From NCBI RefSeq assembly GCF_003386205.1, contig NZ_QRDY01000010.1, positions 124,001-188,000 of the forward strand: DNA of 64,000 bases, read 5' to 3'. The notes beneath the pieces were generated by a model that had not been told where the DNA came from, did no database searches, and saw only the letters and a list, made by a program, of their open reading frames with translations. Source of the stretch: Cohnella lupini (GTDB lineage: Bacteria; Bacillota; Bacilli; Paenibacillales; Paenibacillaceae). This document shows, in pieces, positions 39,021-46,406 of the stretch (positions within the stretch are counted from its first letter, which is position 1; every line of letters starts with the position of its first letter). Both the position numbers and the translations under genes were made by a program.

Positions 39021-40019
39021 TTATCCTAATCTGCGAGTCATTTTATCTAAATGGTCGAGCATGATGCCCGTTCCCTTAACCACGCAATGCATCGGATCTT
39101 CGGCGATGAGGACGGGTACCTTGATCTCGTCCGCCAAGAGCGCGTCGAGCCCGTCGAGCAACGCGCCGCCGCCGGTAAGAATAACTCCGCGGTCGATAAT
39201 ATCCGCGGACAATTCCGGCGGCGTGCGTTCCAATACCGATTTGGCGGATGCAACGATTGACATGACCGGCTCCCATAGGGCTTCGCGAACTTCGTCGGAG
39301 TGAATCGTGACCGTGAGCGGCAATCCCGTTACCATGTCGCGTCCGCGAATATCCATCTCTTCGCGGCGGCCGCCCATGTATACGGTTCCGATCTTGATCT
39401 TGATGTCTTCGCTCGTGCGTTCGCCGATCAACAGCTTATATTTATTCTTTATGTATCTCATGATCGCGGCGTCGAACTTGTCCCCCGCGACTTTAAGAGA
39501 AGAGGCGGTTACGACGTCGCCCATGGATAGAACGGCAACATCCGTCGTACCTCCGCCTATATCGACTACCATATTTCCGTACGGCTGGAATATATCCATT
39601 CCCGCGCCGATTGCCGCGGCCTTGGCTTCTTCCTCAAGGAAGACTTCTTTGGCGCCGCTTCTCTCGGCCGCTTCGCGGATCGCTTTTTGTTCCACTGACG
39701 TTATGTTCGTCGGAGCGCAGATCAGAATGCGCGGACGGCTGTACCAATTCCGGCCGCCTACTCGTTGAATGAATGCCTTAAGCATCATATCCGTTACTTC
39801 GAAGTCGGCGATAACGCCGTCCCTGAGCGGACGAATCGCAATAATATTGCCAGGCGTCCGCCCCACCATCCGATGGGCTTCTTCCCCGACCGCAAGCACC
39901 TTGCGGGTATCGCTCTCAATAGCCACAACGGAGGGCTCGTCGAGCACGACTCCCTTGCCTTTAACGTGAATGGAAACGTTAGCCGTGCCCAAATCGATGC
40001 CGATGTCTTTGCTAAACAT
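39021..40019 (-). CDS. mbl: Cell-shape actin homologue Mbl
   Basis: 332 residues from ATG 40019 (GAGGG upstream), the usual length of Mbl. Actin-fold motifs: phosphate 1 KDIGIDLGTANV, connect/phosphate 2 VVDIGGGTTDVAVLS, adenosine GVILTGGGALLDGL, and the MreB-type VGRTPGNIIAIRPL and ICAPTNITSVEQKA. It forms membrane-associated filaments that guide lateral wall synthesis. Which MreB paralogue it is rests on neighbours: spoIIID upstream and flhO downstream is the mbl context. Confidence 0.93.
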   Translation of the reverse strand: MFSKDIGIDLGTANVSIHVKGKGVVLDEPSVVAIESDTRKVLAVGEEAHRMVGRTPGNIIAIRPLRDGVIADFEVTDMMLKAFIQRVGGRNWYSRPRILICAPTNITSVEQKAIREAAERSGAKEVFLEEEAKAAAIGAGMDIFQPYGNMVVDIGGGTTDVAVLSMGDVVTASSLKVAGDKFDAAIMRYIKNKYKLLIGERTSEDIKIKIGTVYMGGRREEMDIRGRDMVTGLPLTVTIHSDEVREALWEPVMSIVASAKSVLERTPPELSADIIDRGVILTGGGALLDGLDALLADEIKVPVLIAEDPMHCVVKGTGIMLDHLDKMTRRLG

Positions 40020-40123
40020 GCGTCTATTATCCCTCACCAAATATGATGTCTGATATCGTAATAGTATAATATTCGCTGCTTAAGCGGGAAATCCTTCTTT
40101 TCCCTTCGACATCATTCGCAAAA

Positions 40124-40411
40124 TTATGCTTTTCCGACTGTCATAACTTCCCGTTTTTTGATTGTCGTCTTCTTATACTTGATTTTGGTCGCTTCCCCCC
40201 CTCTTAGGTGCCGGATAGACTTGTGATACTCAAGAATGTGCTTTACCTGGTCGGCCAAATCCGGATTGATCTCCGGCAACCGTTCAGTTAGGTCTTTATG
40301 CACCGTACTTTTGGAGACGCCGAATTCTTTGGCTATCGTACGCACCGTATTGCGCGTCTCCACAATGCTTCGGCCAATCTTGATCGTGCGTTCCTTGATG
40401 TAATCGTGCAC
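40124..40411 (-). CDS. spoIIID: Sporulation transcriptional regulator SpoIIID
   Basis: 95 residues from GTG 40411 with GGGAGG upstream, close to the 93 of B. subtilis. It begins HDYIKERTIKIGRSIVETRNTVRTIAKEFGVSKSTVHKDL, i.e. a helix-turn-helix at about 25-45 with the SKSTVHKDL recognition helix, followed by LPEINPDLADQV and a basic tail (KIKYKKTTIKKR). It controls mother-cell genes with sigma-E and sigma-K. A sigma-E-like promoter lies just upstream. Confidence 0.95.
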   Translation of the reverse strand: MHDYIKERTIKIGRSIVETRNTVRTIAKEFGVSKSTVHKDLTERLPEINPDLADQVKHILEYHKSIRHLRGGEATKIKYKKTTIKKREVMTVGKA

Positions 40412-40443
40412 GCTCCCGCCTCCCTGCTGAAATAGATTGGTAC

Positions 40444-40471
40444 AGTATATGAGGGGCGCGGTCACTTATTC
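40444..40471 (-). promoter_or_regulatory. Possible sigma-E promoter of spoIIID
   Basis: Minus strand CATATACT (40451-40444) resembles the sigma-E -10 CATACAMT; GAATAAG (40471-40465) lies 13 nt upstream and partly fits the -35. The spacing is one short of the usual 14-15. spoIIID is sigma-E dependent in B. subtilis. Confidence 0.45.
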
Positions 40472-40564
40472 TAGGTTGCCAAGCCTGACAAGCTAGGAAA
40501 GTCCCTTTTATGACCTAATTTATAGTTCCAACTGCCTTCCGGGTGCATCTTTAGCCCTAATAAA

Positions 40565-40595
40565 AAAGACGGAAGGGGATTTCCCTTCCGTCTTT
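40565..40595 (-). terminator. Strong terminator after the HD-GYP gene
   Basis: Perfect 13-bp stem (40583-40595 with 40565-40577), 5-nt loop and a TTTTTTATT tail when read with the stem on the minus strand. Confidence 0.93.
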
Positions 40596-40612
40596 AGGAC
40601 ATGTCTGCCCTG

Positions 40613-41746
40613 CTATTTGTCGGCTTTACCGACGATTACGATATTCGTATGCCGCTGCAAATCCAGTAAATACGGAACGATCGCGACGCTGTCGTCCGCT
40701 TCCCGCAGTACTTGCACGATCGGGCGCTGAAGCGGTCGGCTCGCCGTTTCCATGACGGAAGCCGTCTGTCCGTTGCTTAACTTAACCAGCGTCGAAACCG
40801 GATAGATGACGACAAGATTCAAGAAAGACTTGATAAGATCCCATTCGAAATCGTAATTGCCCGAGGCGAATAAATATTCGATCGCTTCGGACGGACCGTA
40901 CGCGTTCCGATGGTGGCGAGGGGATCCCAATGCGTTGTACACATCGGAAAGCCCGACGATCTGCGCGAATTCCGGGATGTTCGCGTTCGTCACGCCCATC
41001 GGATAACCCGAACCGCTATAACGCTCATGATGAAGCAAGGCGCATTGAGCGGAAGCGAGCGGGATCTCCTTCATCCCTTTCAGTACCCGATATCCTTCGT
41101 TCGTATGCTGGCGCAAGACGGTCAGCTCGTTCTCTTTCAGCTCGCGGTTAACCTTGGTGAAGTCCGTCGGCAAGCGGGTCATTCCGATATCGCAGAACAT
41201 AGCCCCGACCGACAGCTCATACAGCTTCGCGCTATCGAACTTTTGCGCCGTTCCGATTACGCTCGAGCATAAGGTAACGTTGAGCGCGTGTTCGAACAAC
41301 ATCCGATCCGTGAGCATCAGAACTCCGAGCTCTTCGGCCAAAGCCGGCTGCGACGTGATTTCCAGCAGAATATCGCGGAACCGTTCGCGAAAGTTTCCTT
41401 CCGGGAACGGAAGCGCGATTCTCTCCAGCATCAGGCTTCTGTCCGCGAATTCGGCGACGAGCTTAACCGCTTCCCGACGGGCATACTCGTCGTTTTTCAA
41501 TTTATCGATATCCGGGCGAATCCAAGTGTTCTCTTCCGAAGACCGCCCCTTCAATACTCGCTCTGAGCCTGCGGTTGCAGAGGGAACCGTCAAATGGACG
41601 AATTTGATCTTGAGCGCCCGCAATCTATGAATATATTGCTCTGTTAGTTTCGTTCCTGCCTCTAGCATCACGATGCCGTTATTTCCTTGCACCGGCCTGG
41701 CGAGCACGTCTCCGATCTCTAATTCCGATATTCCAACAATCCTCAT
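40613..41746 (-). CDS. HD-GYP domain protein with degenerate metal site
   Basis: 377 residues. The C-terminal ~240 residues are recognisably HD-GYP: HALNVTLCS (H153), the central motif, HTNEGYRVL (H214), LLHHERYSGSGYP (239-249) and LSDVYNAL. In active enzymes the central motif is HDIGK; here it is FCDIGM (184-189), so the key histidine is cysteine and the lysine is methionine. The DGxGYP aspartate is serine and the later ADxYDA aspartate is asparagine. It may therefore sense cyclic-di-GMP or another ligand rather than hydrolyse it. The N-terminal ~130 residues have no domain I recognise. It sits between spoIIQ and spoIIID, with its own promoter and terminator. Confidence 0.85.
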   Translation of the reverse strand: MRIVGISELEIGDVLARPVQGNNGIVMLEAGTKLTEQYIHRLRALKIKFVHLTVPSATAGSERVLKGRSSEENTWIRPDIDKLKNDEYARREAVKLVAEFADRSLMLERIALPFPEGNFRERFRDILLEITSQPALAEELGVLMLTDRMLFEHALNVTLCSSVIGTAQKFDSAKLYELSVGAMFCDIGMTRLPTDFTKVNRELKENELTVLRQHTNEGYRVLKGMKEIPLASAQCALLHHERYSGSGYPMGVTNANIPEFAQIVGLSDVYNALGSPRHHRNAYGPSEAIEYLFASGNYDFEWDLIKSFLNLVVIYPVSTLVKLSNGQTASVMETASRPLQRPIVQVLREADDSVAIVPYLLDLQRHTNIVIVGKADK

Positions 41747-41795
41747 CGTTCTCTACCTTTCCACGGAATCTGATGAGCTACTACCGATGGTAAGA

Positions 41796-41825
41796 ATTAT
41801 GACATATGAATATAGTGCTTGTCGA
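41796..41825 (-). promoter_or_regulatory. Promoter of the HD-GYP gene
   Basis: Minus strand TCGACA (41825-41820), 18 nt, CATAAT (41801-41796) with an upstream TG giving an extended -10. Vegetative-type. Confidence 0.6.
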
Positions 41826-41843
41826 GAATGCGCGGCAAAAGAA

Positions 41844-41886
41844 ATAGGGCGATTCTATCGCGGTATCCGCAATAGAATCGCCCTAT
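41844..41886 (-). terminator. Strong terminator after spoIIQ
   Basis: Perfect 15-bp stem (41872-41886 with 41844-41858) with an inner GCGG/CCGC, and a TTTCTTTT tail on the minus strand, 16 nt after the stop codon. Confidence 0.92.
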
Positions 41887-41901
41887 ATTTTCTCAAGTCT
41901 C

Positions 41902-42636
41902 TTACTTAGCTGTTTTAATCAAAGTACTCGGATTAACGGACAGCCCGTTGTTGCGTACTTCGAAGTGCACGTGAACGCCTTCTTGAGGTTCTACGGAGCT
42001 TTGGCCTGCCGAAGCGATCAAGTCTCCTTGCTCTACTTCGTCTCCCACTTGAACCTTCAGATCCGTCAAGCTTTGGTAGACGGTGACCAAACCGTTCGAA
42101 TGCTCGATTTGAACCTCGTAACCGTTGGTCGGAGTTTGCCCCGCAACCGTTACTTTACCGCTTAGAGCCGCCAATACTTCGAACGATGCCGCGTCTTTGC
42201 GCGCCAAGTCCGTTGCCATGTGCGCCGTGAACGTGTCGTTGAATTCGACCATTGCAGCTTCGCGTTCTTCAGCCGGCGCCGTTGCGTCATAGAACGGAAC
42301 GAGCGTCGTCATGTCTTCGATCTTCTCGACCGGCCAACGAAGGATTTCTCCGTTAACTCCAACCGCCGCGGCTTCAGGGTCCATATTCCCTTGTTCCGTG
42401 GCTTTGCTTTCTGTTCCTGTCGTAACGGTTGTTTGCGGATCTTTCGGATCCGTCCCCGAATTAAGCCAGAGAATCGTTACGATAATTGCTGCCGCGGCCA
42501 TGTAAGCTGCAGGGAATACCCAGCGCTTGGAAAGGAATTTTTTCCATCCGGTAGGCCTGACAGCGGGAGACATTCCCGCAACCGTCTTGTGAGACTCTTC
42601 GATTTTTCTTGGTGTTTTGTTGTTTCCATCATTCAT
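41902..42636 (-). CDS. spoIIQ: Stage II sporulation protein SpoIIQ
   Basis: About 244 residues. GAGG is 11 nt from ATG 42636; an in-frame GTG at 42648 lies within that site. A cytoplasmic N-terminus is followed by a TM helix (VFPAAYMAAAAIIVTILW) and an M23/LytM fold: HMATD (H-x3-D), SGKVTVAG, VQIEHSNGLVTVYQSL, QGDLIASAGQ, VHVHFEV (HxH). In active M23 enzymes the second motif is YxHL; here it is YQSL, so one metal ligand is replaced. SpoIIQ in the forespore membrane binds SpoIIIAH of the mother cell. Preceded by spoIID as in other Bacilli, and by a good sigma-F promoter. Confidence 0.92.
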   Translation of the reverse strand: MNDGNNKTPRKIEESHKTVAGMSPAVRPTGWKKFLSKRWVFPAAYMAAAAIIVTILWLNSGTDPKDPQTTVTTGTESKATEQGNMDPEAAAVGVNGEILRWPVEKIEDMTTLVPFYDATAPAEEREAAMVEFNDTFTAHMATDLARKDAASFEVLAALSGKVTVAGQTPTNGYEVQIEHSNGLVTVYQSLTDLKVQVGDEVEQGDLIASAGQSSVEPQEGVHVHFEVRNNGLSVNPSTLIKTAK

Positions 42637-42658
42637 TATTATCATCACCTCAGTAAGC

Positions 42659-42687
42659 CATTCTTACCAGGTGACGGGGTTTTATAC
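42659..42687 (-). promoter_or_regulatory. Sigma-F promoter of spoIIQ
   Basis: Minus strand GTATA (42687-42683) and GGTAAGAATG (42668-42659), a full match to the sigma-F consensus GGNRANAMTR, with 14 nt between them (usual 15-16). The predicted start is only about 16 nt from ATG 42636. Forespore expression of spoIIQ is sigma-F driven in B. subtilis. Confidence 0.55.
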
Positions 42688-42730
42688 CTGTTTAGTCTGA
42701 AAGATTACAATTTTTATAGCGACACTCTAC

Positions 42731-43897
42731 TTAAAGTCGATTTTCCGAGCGATCCGCAAGCTTTGAAACTTCCTCGATGCGAGTACCCGAATAGTAGTAT
42801 GCAACGATTTGACTGGCCGTTTTGCCCGCCTTCGCCATTCCTTCCGCGCCCCACTGGCTCATGCCTACTCCGTGTCCGCTGCCATAGGTGACGAGCTTTA
42901 TCTTATCGCCGCTAATCTTCCAATCGAACGATGCGGAACGTAGTCCCAGCTTATCTCGCACCTGCTCACCCGTGAATGTCTTACCGCCGGCTATCATTCG
43001 CTCGACCCGATGGCCGTCCGTCCACTCTATGACGCGCAACTGCTTGTTCGGTGTCAGAGTCTTGCCGATAGTCCGGAACTCCACTCCCAGCTTGTCGTAG
43101 AAATCGGTTAAGCTCATTTCTATCGTTTCCTTTGCCCTGGGAGAGTATTCCTTGTCCCAAGGACTGGGCACAGAGCGCAGGTAGGGAACTTTAGCCGGAA
43201 ACACATTTTCGGAATTTTCGGTATAGCCGTTGCTCGTGGAGAAAAACAAAGCTTCGATCGGCTCTCCGCCGTAGACGATAATCTCTCCTACCGTCCCGTT
43301 CACGGCCGACTCTATCTTCTTCCAGCCGCTTTCGTCTTCTAGTCGAAGTTTTTGCATGTCCGCAATCGATCGGTATACTTGATGCTCCTGCGTATCCGTT
43401 ACATCCGCGTTTGTAACCGTCATACCGGAATGGTCATTTAGCCACAGCCTTCGTACGATATAGGTACGAGCGGCCAACGCTTGGGCTTCCATAGCCTCCG
43501 TTTCGAAATCTAGCGGCATTTCCGCGGCTATCACCCCTTTGACGTAGGCTTCAAGAGGTACGCTCTCTACGGTATTGCTCTTCGTTAAAAACACTTTTAT
43601 CATGGGCTGCTTATATCGCTCGCCATTCGTTTCCGATTTCCCCGTTGATCTGTTCCCTATCGCCGAACTCTCTCTTTCTCCGGAATGAACGTTTGATTTA
43701 TCGGCTTCCACGGACTGTCGGCCATCCAGCTCGCCTTCTGCCCGCGTCTCTGATTGAGTAATAGATACGTAGTTCAGGGAATCCTCACCGATGCTAGTTC
43801 CCGCGCCTGCTTGATGTAACGATAGCCACGCCGCAGCCGATAATAGAACGCCGACGACGAAAGCCGCCCCGATATGAATCCCAAATGGACGTCGCAC
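42731..43897 (-). CDS. spoIID: Stage II sporulation protein SpoIID
   Basis: 388 residues from GTG 43897, preceded by GGAGGAGG at 6 nt. A further upstream in-frame ATG exists without such a site. The N-terminus has a TM helix (GAAFVVGVLLSAAAWL), then a ~70-residue variable linker, then the SpoIID/LytB fold: VPLEAYVKGVIAAEMPLDFETEA, the catalytic glutamate in AAEM, QALAARTYIVRRL, SFDWKISGD and GHGVGMSQWGAEGMAKAGK. It is a lytic transglycosylase that drives engulfment from the mother-cell side with SpoIIP and SpoIIM. It follows murA after a 595-nt gap that starts with the murA terminator. Confidence 0.93.
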   Translation of the reverse strand: MRRPFGIHIGAAFVVGVLLSAAAWLSLHQAGAGTSIGEDSLNYVSITQSETRAEGELDGRQSVEADKSNVHSGERESSAIGNRSTGKSETNGERYKQPMIKVFLTKSNTVESVPLEAYVKGVIAAEMPLDFETEAMEAQALAARTYIVRRLWLNDHSGMTVTNADVTDTQEHQVYRSIADMQKLRLEDESGWKKIESAVNGTVGEIIVYGGEPIEALFFSTSNGYTENSENVFPAKVPYLRSVPSPWDKEYSPRAKETIEMSLTDFYDKLGVEFRTIGKTLTPNKQLRVIEWTDGHRVERMIAGGKTFTGEQVRDKLGLRSASFDWKISGDKIKLVTYGSGHGVGMSQWGAEGMAKAGKTASQIVAYYYSGTRIEEVSKLADRSENRL

Positions 43898-44492
43898 GGC
43901 CCACCTCCTCCGGTTGAATATCGGCCACGGAATCATGCTCGATAGAGCGAGGTAAACCGATGCTTTCAAAATATGCGAGAGTCGGAAAAGGTAGAACGCG
44001 CATCTTCCAATAAGAACATATGTTTGCTATAATGACTTTAAAATAGAAATGCAAGAAAAACGGCTTTGCCGCCCGTCACTTCGAGTTATAAAGCGTGTGC
44101 TCTGCGGAACGATTTGATCAAAAGTTAGCTATCAAAGGTGAACTCAAGGCAAGTAGAATGGTAATCATCGTTATTGGAGCTATTGAGTGCTTTTGCAGTC
44201 GAAGTAGCATTAAGAACATCGCTATTGATCGTATTTATTAAAAAAATAGAACAATCGGAGACCTATAGGAATAAAAAACATCTTTATCTACCTTAATTCT
44301 TAAATTCGTTTCAAAAATAGATTGAAATACATCGTATTGAAATGGATACCTCTCTTATGTTTGTCTCACTCTATCGGATAAGTATACGGAGCCCCTCATT
44401 TTTTTACTTTCCGACAGCAAAAAAAATCCCCAGCCCGAAGGCGAGGGACGTTAACGTTCATGAATGTCTAAGTATAAGAACTTGTTTCGCGA
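43898..44492. other. Gap between murA and spoIID
   Basis: About 595 nt without a convincing gene. It holds the murA terminator at 44419-44448. The middle, 44050-44400, is AT-rich with no ribosome-site-plus-frame pair on either strand. I searched it for a sigma-E promoter for spoIID and found no good match to CATACAMT at the right spacing; a sequence in the last 150 nt (GTCATTATAGCAAACATATG on the minus strand) is the closest. Confidence 0.5.
44419..44448 (-). terminator. Terminator of murA
   Basis: UUCG tetraloop hairpin TCCCTCGCC/GGCTGGGGA (one mismatch) followed by eight T residues on the minus strand. Confidence 0.92.
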
Positions 44493-45878
44493 TTACGCAA
44501 GCGTCGGTTGAATATTGCGAATGATGACTTCCGAGGTTGCCGCCGCGCGCTGTTCCATCTGTTGAAGAAGGACTTTCGGCTGAAGCGAAGCTTGCTCGGA
44601 CTCCTCGAGGATATCTTCCGGAGACGGCGCGCGATAGATATCCGCGCCAAGCGCCGCCAATTTGTCCACGATATTCATGTATCCGCGTTCGATGTGATGA
44701 ATACCGCCGACCTCGGTGTTGCCGTCCGCGATCAAAGCCGCGCATATAAGAGCCGCGCCAGCCCTTAGATCGGTAGCGCATACGCTGGCTCCCGACAGCT
44801 TGGTGCCGCCCGTTACGATCGCCGTGCGACCGTCCACCTTGATCTCCGCACCCATCTTAACCAACTCATCCACGTGCATGAACCGATTCTCGAATACGGT
44901 TTCCGTCACGATGCTGGTTCCGTCCGCGACAAGCAGCAGGGTCATCATCTGCGCTTGCATATCCGTCGGGAAACCCGGATAAGGCAATGTCTTAACGTCT
45001 ACAGCGCGAAGCGGATTCAAAGCCTTGACCCGAATGCCGTTCTCGTCGCAATCGACGACAACGCCCATCTCCTCCAGCTTGGCGACGATCGGACCGAGAT
45101 GGTCTCGAATCGCTCCCTCGACGTATACGTCACCGCCGGTAATGGCAGCCGCAATCATATAAGTACCCGCTTCGACACGATCGGGAATGACATGATGTTC
45201 CGTGCCGCGCAGCTTCTCTACGCCTTCGATTCGAATAACGCCAGTACCCGCACCGCGTACTTTAGCACCCATAGCGTTCAAGAAATTAGCTAAATCGACG
45301 ATTTCAGGCTCTTTGGCCGCGTTCTCGATAACGGTAGTTCCGATTGCGGTCGTAGCCGCCATCATTATGTTCTCGGTAGCGCCTACGCTGGCAATGTCCA
45401 GATAAATTCTCGCGCCGCGCAATTTGCCGTTTACGCTGGCCTCAATGGAGCCTTGACCGAATCCGATCTCCGCGCCCATTGCCTCGAACCCTTTTAAATG
45501 CTGATCGATGGGACGCGTTCCAATGGCGCAACCGCCAGGCAACGAAATGACGACTTTGCCTAAACGAGCCAATAACGGTCCCATAACCAAGAACGAAGCC
45601 CGCATTTTTCTTACCAGCTCATACGGCGCTTCGCATGAGGACAGCGATTCGGCATGTAACCGGACCAATCCGTCGCCTTGCTGCGCGTCTACTCCCAAAG
45701 CCTCAAGTACTTGCAGGATGTTCTTAACATCGTCCAGGGCGGGAACGTCATGAATGACGCTGGATCCTTCTTCCGCTAATAAAGCGGCGGCCAGGATCGG
45801 AAGGACGGAATTTTTAGCGCCGTGCACGCGGACTGTTCCCGATAGGGTACGTCCGCCGCGGACGATGATTTTGCTCAT
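44493..45878 (-). CDS. murA: UDP-N-acetylglucosamine 1-carboxyvinyltransferase MurA
   Basis: 461 residues, ATG with GGAGGGA upstream. Two inverted alpha/beta domains with [19 protein letters not shown] at the start, the catalytic cysteine in [31 protein letters not shown], and [17 protein letters not shown]. It transfers enolpyruvate from PEP to UDP-GlcNAc, the first committed step of peptidoglycan. The core ends near LAALGADI; a polar tail of about 45 residues ([12 protein letters not shown] onward) follows, longer than in most MurA proteins. spoIID follows downstream, as in B. subtilis for murAA. Confidence 0.95.
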   Translation of the reverse strand: MSKIIVRGGRTLSGTVRVHGAKNSVLPILAAALLAEEGSSVIHDVPALDDVKNILQVLEALGVDAQQGDGLVRLHAESLSSCEAPYELVRKMRASFLVMGPLLARLGKVVISLPGGCAIGTRPIDQHLKGFEAMGAEIGFGQGSIEASVNGKLRGARIYLDIASVGATENIMMAATTAIGTTVIENAAKEPEIVDLANFLNAMGAKVRGAGTGVIRIEGVEKLRGTEHHVIPDRVEAGTYMIAAAITGGDVYVEGAIRDHLGPIVAKLEEMGVVVDCDENGIRVKALNPLRAVDVKTLPYPGFPTDMQAQMMTLLLVADGTSIVTETVFENRFMHVDELVKMGAEIKVDGRTAIVTGGTKLSGASVCATDLRAGAALICAALIADGNTEVGGIHHIERGYMNIVDKLAALGADIYRAPSPEDILEESEQASLQPKVLLQQMEQRAAATSEVIIRNIQPTLA

Positions 45879-45956
45879 GGGTGGTTCCCTCCGCGCATTA
45901 TAGATTCATTCCGGAGTCGCAGGTGTACTACCCGCCCCCCGAAAAACCCAAATTTT

Positions 45957-45986
45957 ATCATACCACTTCGCTCTTGATTGGCACAA
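45957..45986 (-). promoter_or_regulatory. Promoter of murA
   Basis: Minus strand TTGTGC (45986-45981), 18 nt, TATGAT (45962-45957) with upstream TGG giving an extended -10, about 75 nt from the ATG. Confidence 0.6.
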
Positions 45987-46108
45987 GCGGCATTTTCTGG
46001 GGATATTCCCCTTTTTCCGACTTTATTCGACCTCTATACGATCTCAATCGATGTATGGAGTATTATTACCCATTCCGATCGTTCCGTCACATCGTTTTCG
46101 AAAAAAAA

Positions 46109-46369
46109 TCATCCCGTGCGGAAGAGCCATTTTAACGTCCCGACCCAGGACCAATAATCGAGCACGAATCGGGCGACTAAATACCCCAGGGCAACAGCCA
46201 CAAGCAACTGTAGTACTCTGGACCGCGGACTTCGCGGATTGCGCACGAACCTATCGAAATTCAATTCCTGCAGAACGATCCATGCCACGACTACGCACCC
46301 CAACGTGACGAATAGCGAGAACAATCCATTCCAGCCAGCCATGGCGAACAATTCGTTCTCGTCTCCCAC
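46109..46369 (-). CDS. ywzB: YwzB-type DUF1146 membrane protein
   Basis: 86 residues from a GTG with GGGGAG 8 nt upstream. Two TM helices (FSLFVTLGCVVVAWIVLQ and LLVAVALGYLVARFVLDY) joined by a loop with LNFDRFVRNPRSPRSRVLQ, the signature of DUF1146. Function unknown. In B. subtilis ywzB lies between the atp operon and murAA; here nuo, dps and a protease gene have come between. It follows the protease after 37 nt and may be cotranscribed. Confidence 0.85.
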   Translation of the reverse strand: MGDENELFAMAGWNGLFSLFVTLGCVVVAWIVLQELNFDRFVRNPRSPRSRVLQLLVAVALGYLVARFVLDYWSWVGTLKWLFRTG

Positions 46370-46406
46370 TTGCCTATCTCCCCTCCCCGTTCAAGAAACT
46401 TTTCGC

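Noticed and set aside
41768..41777. Third copy of the CTCATC-GAT arm upstream of the HD-GYP gene
   Set aside because: It lacks an inverted partner nearby and matches the other arms over only about eight bases, so chance is likely.
43898..44492. Missing gene between murA and spoIID
   Set aside because: No frame with a ribosome site on either strand. In B. subtilis murAA and spoIID also lie next to each other.
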